Assembly (NCBI GenBank): GCA_002360925.1
Contig: DERN01000016.1
Coordinates: 87,982-151,981 of the forward strand
Source of the DNA: Flavobacteriaceae bacterium UBA3339
Lineage (GTDB): Bacteria; Bacteroidota; Bacteroidia; Flavobacteriales; Flavobacteriaceae
Reading direction: 5' to 3'
DNA: 64,000 nt
Shown here: in pieces, positions 50,228 through 59,700 of the stretch
Numbering within the stretch: the first letter of the stretch is position 1
Layout of the letters: each line of letters starts with the position of its first letter
Notes under the pieces: generated by a model
Seen by the model: only the letters and a program-made list of their open reading frames with translations
The model's database searches: none
Told to the model about the DNA's origin: nothing
Position numbers and translations under genes: made by a program

Positions 50228-50256
50228 AAGCCCCCTACAATAATGTAAAGGGGCTT
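50228..50256. terminator. Hairpin terminator
   Basis: Stem AAGCCCC/GGGGCTT with a 15-base loop and T-rich flank. Confidence 0.65.
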
Positions 50257-50269
50257 TGGGTTTATTATC

Positions 50270-50291
50270 GCACAAGCGTCCACGCTTGTGC
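50270..50291. terminator. Hairpin after the second toxin operon
   Basis: Perfect 9-bp stem GCACAAGCG/CGCTTGTGC with a TCCA loop, ten bases after the stop at 50302 on the minus strand; no long T run follows, so it may be a transcript-end stabiliser with the hairpin at 50228 as terminator. Confidence 0.6.
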
Positions 50292-50301
50292 CAGTGTGGG
50301 G

Positions 50302-50763
50302 TTAATCAAAAACAGGTTTGTGAACACTTTGATTAAGTATTAAATTACCGTATCCATCATCACTAATAACTATATACATTCCATTTTCTCTTTTTAGCTC
50401 GAATTCTTCTATTCTTCCATTATAACTTATTTCTAATTGAATTTTATTAGGAGGTAAATTTACCTTTTTCAATCCCTTATACTCCGAAGAAGAAATATGA
50501 AAATATTTGTTGTTTTGATAAACGCGAACCCATTTAGTTGTTACTCCATCAGACTTATCACTTATAAGATAAACATTCTCAAAAATACCAATACCATTTA
50601 TTGATAAATCCATTTTATCATTATTAAACCTATCCCCAAAAACCACACTATATATAACTTCTTTATTAATAGGTGTTTTATGAGCCATACAAGAATAAAC
50701 AATCAGTGATAAAATACTAACGCTAATAGCTTTGCCTACCTTTATTAAGTTCTCCTTTGTCAT
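50302..50763 (-). CDS. Lipoprotein, candidate immunity protein for the protease toxin
   Basis: A 153-residue protein with a lipoprotein signal: hydrophobic stretch ISVSILSLIVYSC with the lipidated Cys near residue 25. The mature part is a beta-rich domain (YIVISDDGYGNLIL near the end). The gene overlaps the toxin gene's end by about 40 bases, which ties their translation together. An envelope-anchored inhibitor is what one would expect if the protease tip acts in the periplasm or at the surface. I chose the ATG at 50763 over 50769. No family is recognised. Confidence 0.7.
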   Translation of the reverse strand: MTKENLIKVGKAISVSILSLIVYSCMAHKTPINKEVIYSVVFGDRFNNDKMDLSINGIGIFENVYLISDKSDGVTTKWVRVYQNNKYFHISSSEYKGLKKVNLPPNKIQLEISYNGRIEEFELKRENGMYIVISDDGYGNLILNQSVHKPVFD

Positions 50764-53700
50764 ATGCATTTTTCATTTGTAAGATTTGTTCTTTTGTTAC
50801 TTTTGCACCTGCATTAGATTTACTAGTTTGATGCATCAAATTTCCATCCTCTGTACCTTCCGTTGGATGTGATAGTGTCCCAGTATGTCCTAATTCATGT
50901 GCAGCTGTTCTTTCAAAAGTAGCCCATCCTTTAGCTGTTTTACCTGTACCGCTATAACTACCTTCCGTAGCAGGTTTGTTATGATCTACTATATCAGAAT
51001 TTATATAAACTCCTAACTCTCCAAATGCAGCATGTCCTATTACTCCCTCTGGTCTATATTGTCCTGAATTTTGAGAATCTGATAATTTTCCATCGTCTAC
51101 AATCCTAAAAGCATGATCTGTTGAACTTAATTTATTATTTTCTGTTGCCGCAGTTATATTTGTAACAACATTTACTTCAAATTTATCTGCTTTAATTCCA
51201 TAATATTCTTTCACCGCGCCACTCAATCTTGCGGCATATTCATTCATTTGTTCAGCAGTAATTGTCTTACTTGATTCATTAATCAATTTTCCATTAACAG
51301 TCATCGTAATAACGGTTACTCCATCCTTGTTAATACTTTGAGTAAATATAATATCCCTCCCATCAGGATCTATAGCATTTATAGGATTATTAGCAACATA
51401 TACATAGCCTCCAATGTTTCTATATTTCTCTGTGTGCGGATCCACAGATACAAATATACTAATTCTTGGGTCGTAATAACGCGCGCCGTAATAATACATT
51501 CCAGTGGCATCATCCAGCTCTTTTCCATTGAATTTATATGCGTTATTATATCCTCCATTTGTAGGGTTATTAGCACTTTGGTTATGTTCTACCATCATCT
51601 CACCAAACGGCAGTGTTTCGTAGTAATGGCTCGGTCTACCAAAGTTATCTGTTAGGTATGTACTGCTGCCTAAATGGTCGGTATGATACCACCAAATTGG
51701 TTTCCTTAATGCCTCGTTATAAGGTCCGTCTCCTTGAAAATTAGGATTACCTCCTTTATCGGTCCAATCATCTGGTAAATCGCCAGGTGTATCCGGAACA
51801 GGGTCTAAAGTTCCTGATTGATTTTCACTACAATTAAAATGCCCTCTCACGAATTCATAAACCTCACACGCATTAAGTTCTGGTTCAAATTGAAGATTTT
51901 CATTAATATATCTTAAAGCTTCGGTATAACAATCTTGTTCTGTTTCCGGACCGTTTACACACCCCCATTCTCGTAATAAAAGTTCGCATTCATATAGCCA
52001 TTTTCCAGTTGCATAATAATGTTCCCAACATTGATAATTCGACTCGTCTTTTACCCCATAAGTTTCAAGACACACTCTAATAGATTCTTTTTCTTCTTCA
52101 TCTCCCCCTTCACCAAGAACAAAATCAATTTCCTCTATATAAGCATATTCGCTACATTCTTTACATGTTACTACCCAATAGTAACAATCTGTAAGCCATT
52201 CTCCTGTTTGATAATAATGCTGTAAACAGCCATGGGCATAAGCATCATTAGAGCTTAACATACAATCTTCTAAACACTCAGCCCATTCGTCTGTTTTTTG
52301 TTCTTCGGTTAACTCGGCACAATCAAGTAAAGTCATATCAGGATATTCAGGGCATTCCCAAATACCGGTATTTTGATAATTTTGACAACAATGAGCTCTC
52401 TTAATATCATCGTCCGTAAAACTTAATGTTTGCATTGCAGCAGCGGTTGTTGTTTTACTAAAATCATTAAGATTTTTTAAACGTGATTTATTCGTATATT
52501 CTGCTATTAAAATATTTAACTCTGTTAAACAATCTAGCTGCTCTTTCCAAGAAGGTAAGTCTGGTTCAGGTGTTTCGTCCGGTGTATTTCCTGGATCATC
52601 TAGATTTCTAGGCTCACAAATATATTCATTTACTAAAATTAATGCCGTACATGCATTATGTTGCAAACGAATAGTATCGATATAATCTATACAATGTTGC
52701 AATGAAGCATGAGGTGGATAATTATTGTTAACATAATTGATTCTAATAGTCTCTAGTTGTTCATTACAATTATCCGGTGTATTACCAATAGAAATACCAT
52801 AACTTACATTTTGAACGCCTGTTGCTTCTTTTAATCCTAAAAGTTCATCTGCTTCAGACTTCGTGATTGTAGGTTCATTATTAGCACTAGTGCTATTAGC
52901 CTGAAGAAACTGATATTCGAATTGATTAACTCCATTTTCTAATCTGCTGGCGAAACGTTTATTATTAATATAATAATGCTTGCTATACTCATCTCTAGAG
53001 GTATTTACAACCATATTTCCTGAAGGATATATTAAATACTCGTTAAAATCTAATACACTGTAAATATTTTGTCCGGCAACATTTACCATGGATATGGCGC
53101 CTTCTGATTTAAAGGTTCTTTCCCCCGCATGATCATAAACATAATGACTTACTTGTTTACCGCCATCGTCTATTACAGCCATTAAACGATTTTGTTCGTC
53201 CCAAATCATTTCCCGATCAAAAGTATTTACAGGATTATGCATATAATAATGAATCATATTACCATTGGCGTCATATTCAAAATTGGCATTTCCGTTCAAG
53301 TAATTTATTTCGGTAACAGCATGCGGATGTTGAGGATTATTATAATGATAATGTGATTGATACGAATGTTCACTTTCCCCAGAGAATGGAGGACTTGAAA
53401 TGTGATGATATTGATTTTTATTAATAATACCGTGAGTTTCATTATACTCCATATCTAATGAATAACTATGCGATTCTGAATCGCCTCCATTCCATTCTCC
53501 ATGAGCATGTTTTAGGCGATTAAACCCATCATACTCGTATTGCTTCTTAAAAAGTCCTCCTATTAATAAAGTAGGATGCTGAGAATAATCGTTAGTAATT
53601 GATGTTATATTTTGATTACGATCATAGCTGTAAACATTGCGCATTAAAGTGGTATTGTCTGGACGATCTAATTGCATAGAACGGATACGCTGGGTGATAT

Positions 53701-56700
53701 CATAGTCATTAATTGTAACTACTTCATTTCCGTATTCTATATAAGTAGGCTGATCAAAAAAGTTGTATTTTACATCTTTCAGATACTCTTCCCCTAATGT
53801 ATTTCGTATTGCCCTTAATTGTCCTACACTATTATACTCGTATTCTAAATTTTCTCCATCAGGGTAAGTCATTTCCATAATCCTTCCCCATGAATCATAT
53901 CTATAATTTGTATAAAAAGTTAACCAGTTCCCATTTTGATTCTTAACAGTTCTATTTTCTGAAATCATTTCTCCCAAAGCTCCATATGTCATACTTTTAG
54001 ATCCAGTTAAATCTATAATACTTGTTAATCTTCCAGCTCTATTAAAAGTTGAGCCAGGCGCACCATAATTATATTGAACAGTGTGCGAAGGATAAGTAAT
54101 GGAGTTTAACTGATTAAAGGTGTAATCATATATAATTTCTTGCCCTTGATTCAATAAATTTTGGTTCGAAAATTTTTTAATCTTCCCCGTTAAATCATAT
54201 GTAAAAGAAGACATTCCATTATCAGGATGAACAGTGGTTGTTTTTTGTCCAAATCCATCATATTCATATAACGTGCTCTCTCCTTGGGCGTCTGTAGCAA
54301 TCATTAACTCTCCTAAATTGTTGTACTGGTATATAGTTAAGAGTGTTTGACCTGTTTGTGTATCATCTTGTTGGGTCGTTATCACTCTTCCTTTAGTGTC
54401 TTTATAACTTATACTCCCACCCCCTTCTGGTAAGATTATTTTTTCCGCATTGCGTCTTATTCCAAAACCGTCTGTTCCTGGAGAATATTCGTACTTAGTT
54501 GTAGCGTTTAATCCATAAACATGTTGTTGTGTTATACGGTCTTGCGCATCGTAAGAAAAGGTTGTTCTTTCAGCTATTACGTGCTGTAAAGGAGTGAAAG
54601 ATTCTAAACCAGTAAAGAAGTTTGCGGAGCAATCGAGTTCTTCTTGTCCCAAATAACTATCTGTTACACGTCCAAACTCATCATATATTTGCGATCCTGA
54701 CACCGCAAATCGATAACCATCTCCAGGGTTTGGAATAGGATTACAATTTGAATCATCTAGCTCTAACTGCTTTTTAGTTTGGATAATACGTCCTAAACCA
54801 TCGGCGAACGACGAAGTATAGAGAATTTGCGTACCAGGAGCTAGTATTTCATCTTTTATATTATGTTTTGTTAAAGCATAATATAAACCAGTGTTTGAAT
54901 CTTTTTTATACTCATTTTGTATAGTCCACTCAGAGTTATAAGGTCCTTTAAAAGTTTCTAATCTCCTAGTGGCATCATAAAGGTATTCAAAAATAACATT
55001 ATTTATATCTTTCTGTTTAACAGGTTGTCCAAAGCCATTATATTTCGTTTCACTTTGATATCCATAGGCATCTTGAATTTTTGCTACATATTGTTTAAAA
55101 TAAGTATCATATTCATATGAATAAAACATTCTGTCAGAATTAGTCGAACTCATAGATGGTTTCGGTTGAATTACTTTTGTAAGATTACCCAATATGTCAT
55201 ATTCCAGATCGGTTTCGGCAATTTCATTAGTAATTCCAAAAGCTTTATGTCTATTTATTTTGATTATGTTCCCGCGTTGATCAATTCCGGTTGTACTATA
55301 ACGTTGCGCATTATTTACATTATGTATTGATGGTATATTTACTAAATATTGTGTAGATGAATTTAATTCATGATAATTGATATTTACAGAATTAAAGTCT
55401 GTTTCATCAAAATATTTAATTACATTTCCATATTTATCATAATTCTCAAACAATGAACTATTAACATCATCTAAAAATGAAGACATAGAGCTCCCATTAT
55501 AATGTCTTGTTAAAGTCTTGTTTCGTTTTATTAAAGGTAAAATTCTACTTGTGTCTGTATAAGAAAAATTTGTTTGTGTATTAGTATTGAAAGAAGATTG
55601 ATTTACCGCTCCCGATAGTGAATAAAATACGTAATCATATTCTGATGAGTTTAAAAGTCGTTTTGCACCGTCGAGAACACTTTCTTTACGTAGTAAATTC
55701 CCTATATATTGATATTTTCGACTGTCTGATGCACTACCTTGAAGAAAAATCTCAAAAGATCGCATTTCATTTAAAAGATATTCTGAAATAATTGTTCGAT
55801 AAATACTTCCATCTTTTTTTAGTTGGTAAGAAAGTACTTTTCCAAAGCCTAAAAACTTACGCTCTCTTCGATCCTTTAAGCCATTTTCATATTCAAAAGC
55901 ATATTGTTGAACGTCCTCTCCATCACCATTAAAACCATCATAAACTTTTACCTTACTCAAAACCCACTTTTTAAATGGCATTTTATAATTTGGTCCAAAA
56001 TTTGTTCCCGAAACCACATTATGATCAGCATAGTCTAGCTCAATCTTAGACCCCGTTGGGTTGTGTACCATTTTAAGCATATTGGTACGAGCTATTTTAG
56101 AAAAGTTAACTTTTAGTTCCGTTTCTGATGCAGATGTTACGATATCTAGATATCCATCACCATCAAAATCTCTAAAACTAACACTTTCTTCATTAAAGTT
56201 TTTTATCCAACTTTTTCCTCCACCTCCACCAGCTTTAATAATAATTCCTAAAAAAGGAATCGAAAAAGGTATTAAAATTGATGCATTAATAGTTTCTCCA
56301 TGAGCTACAGATGAAGATTCAGATAATTTTGGTATAGAAAACCCACTCCCCATATGATAAGTTCCTGTATTGAAATAAATTTTCTTATCCTTAATATAAT
56401 CTGGTAATCCATCTCCATTAAAATCTACAAAATCATTAACATCCTGGGTTACGCTTCGCGATCCACTAAAACCTGCTGAAAGATCTAAATTAGATGAAGC
56501 CCGTCCTTTTGTTTCACCATTTGGTTGTACTGATTCTGTAAAGTGAGTAATACTGCCTCCAAAACTTGCATTTACCGATTTAGAAATTGTAGAACTTAAC
56601 CTCGCTTCTCCATATCCATTCCATTGAGATGCGTCAAAACTTCTAGATGTATTAAATTCAACATATCCAGAGTTTTTTAAAAGATCAGCTAATCCGTCTC

Positions 56701-59700
56701 CATTAAGATCTACCATAATACCATCAGGACGACTAATTGTTTCAAATTTACTTCCTCCAAAACTTGCTCCGAATGTTGTATTGGTACCTACTTTTACCCC
56801 AGAAATTCGTCCACTACTATTAAAAGAAGGCATAATATGAGCTGGCGAACCTCCAGCAGCTTTTCCATAACCATTATTTGTATGCTCGCCTAATAAGTTT
56901 TTATATATAAAACTGTTTGTAAGCCCGCCACGATAAGATGTTAATTGAATTTTATCCCCGATAATATCTGGATATCCATCCCCATTAACATCCATAAAAT
57001 CGTTGATTTGTCTCGATTTTCCAGAACTACTTGTATCTCCTATAGAAAAACCAAAGAAAGAAATTCCCTTTCCTAATGATTCCGAAGAAGAACTCGATTC
57101 TTTTACTATAGACACAGCCCCAAAGGAACCAATGTTTGTTGGAGAAGGAATAGGCAACATAGGTATATTACCTTCATCATCGAATCTAAAATATGGGCAC
57201 ATTGCATTACTACCAGCAAATAGTTTGGCATGTGAACTCCATGCTAGATTTGCCCTATCAGAAGAAAGCATTGTAAAGTGAAGTAAGGCATCTATTTGAT
57301 TTTGGTTTAAATCTACAGCAACACCCCCAGCAATAAATTGTTCCGTTGTAAAATCATACTCAATATCAGAAATATCAAGTCCTATCAAATTATTCATTGC
57401 GTCTATTTCTTGTTGTGAAGGAGCCGTTGTTGAAGAAACTCCTGCAATAGCAAGCTTACTAATATAGCTTTTATTAATTGGAACAAAATTTTCATCAGGT
57501 TTAGCCCCTTTATAAGCAAATTGTCCCCAATTTCCATAAAGAGTTCCTAGTCCAGTTAGTTCGTTACTGTAAAAAATGTTTGCTTTATATAATCCATTAT
57601 TTGTACCTGAAGACTGAGCTCCCTCCCCCACAGAGTTTAGTAATAATAGGTTTGAATCTTGATAACTCTTTATTCTAGATGCAACAGAATAATCGTCGGT
57701 ATAATATTCAAAATAAAGAGAGGTTCCCCTTAGGGCATACAACATTGAATGATTTCCTGGGTTTATAGAAAAATTATCTCCATCAAATTGACGAATTTCA
57801 ATCACATTCCCATTAGAGTTTATTTTATACCTGAATTTAGCAGGTAAAATGGTAGAAGAGTTGGGAATCTTACCATACTGATCTTTAACTACCAAATAAA
57901 TATATCGGTCATTACAAATGTCTTGAGTACAATTCTGTAAATTAAAATCGTGGGGGATCCTTATTAAATCATTATTTAAAAAAGTTGATTTGTAATAATT
58001 AGTAAGCTGAGTGTTATAAACCTTATATTTAGGTACAATGTGCTTTACCGTATTATCTGTAAAACTCTTTAATATTGGGGCAAACTTATTGTCAAAAATT
58101 TTCCAGTTAATATAAGAAGTGCTTATTACTTCTATTTCAAAATAAACATATGATTGAGGATTATTTCCATCTATAGAATTAAATGTGAAAACAGGTAATG
58201 TTAAGCCTTGAATACTATTTAGTATATTTCTCTTAATCATCTTTTTATAAAGTAACGTTCCTGAATTTCCTGCTAAGGGTTGTTTTGTTACTGTGTCATC
58301 AGCTTCGGTTTGCAACCTATAACCATGAATTAAGATTTCCACGTCATCTGTAAGTTCAGGATAACTAGTTGTATTATTAATTGTAAAAGAATTCCAACTC
58401 AATTGATAAACTCCATTTTCTGTTACTATAAAAGGTTCTGAACTAATATTTCCGAAAACAAATGAGTCGCCATATTTAGAAGAGTACTGTTTGTTGTTAT
58501 TAGGGGAGTCATAGTCACCATTTATATATATTACTTCAGGATCCCAATGAACCCTAACCAGTTCTTTAGGAAATTGACTACTATTAACTCTAAAATAAAC
58601 ATGTTCTCCTTTCTTTACATTTATGCTGGATAAATTAGTTGTTTGAGAATTTGTAATTAGTAAACTAGGAGGAATTAGATAATCTGAATTGTTCTGATTA
58701 ATATATAATGGATCTGAACCTATAGGAGTTAATGGTGAACTGGGATTCCATGGAACAGTTGAAATAGTTGGATCCCATTCTGATGGATCAAGGTATATAT
58801 GATTAAAATTTCTCCCACTTTTCTCAATTGAAAAGCGAACTCCATTATCTGAACTGGTAAATTGTTTAGATATAACTCCTTTTATGTTAACAACTCCATC
58901 TTTAGGCGCTACCCATACTTTTACAATATCCATTAAATCGTTATCAATATCTAAGTTAGGTAAAGGTGGAGACACTCCTGGATCGACATCTCCTTCTTTA
59001 AAAATCCTGTTGGGAGTTAAATCACTATTATCTGTAAATGTAGGAAGTCCGGAATTAGGATCCATCCTATTAAAATAAACAATTCTATCTTTAATATAAT
59101 CTATCAAACCATCTCCATTAACATCTGATAAAAATGTTCGAACCCTTGAATTTGAACGTGATTTAGAGGCTTGCACATTTGCTCCGAATAAGGATATCGA
59201 ATGTTCTTTACTCGTTTTAGTAAAATTTTCAAATAAACTTAAATTATCTATATTGTAGGCTTTGTATAATTGACTACTAAACATAACCCCTCCCAAGTTT
59301 TTACGATACTTAATTTCACCACCTATCTTCATTACCTTATCATCTAATCCATCTCCATCTATATCTAATAATAACATTGTCGGAGAACTTTGATAAGAAA
59401 CACCCGATGGAAATCCGAAATTAATGGTCCCTCCATAACTAAATGGCCACCAAGCAGGAGGATTTGCAATTGGAGAGATACCTCCACCAGCATTAAATTC
59501 ATGAGTCTTATATGATTCTATAGTAGAACTTAATGCCGAATGCTTTTCGTTTGTAAAATCATCATAAAGTTGAATTAGCTTTTCACTTCCAAATAAACCG
59601 TTTTGGACGTCATTATAATATTCAAAATCATGAGTGTAACTATCTTCCACAATTTGATTATCATTTCTATTTCTACGTGTATTTTTTGTTTCTATAGACA

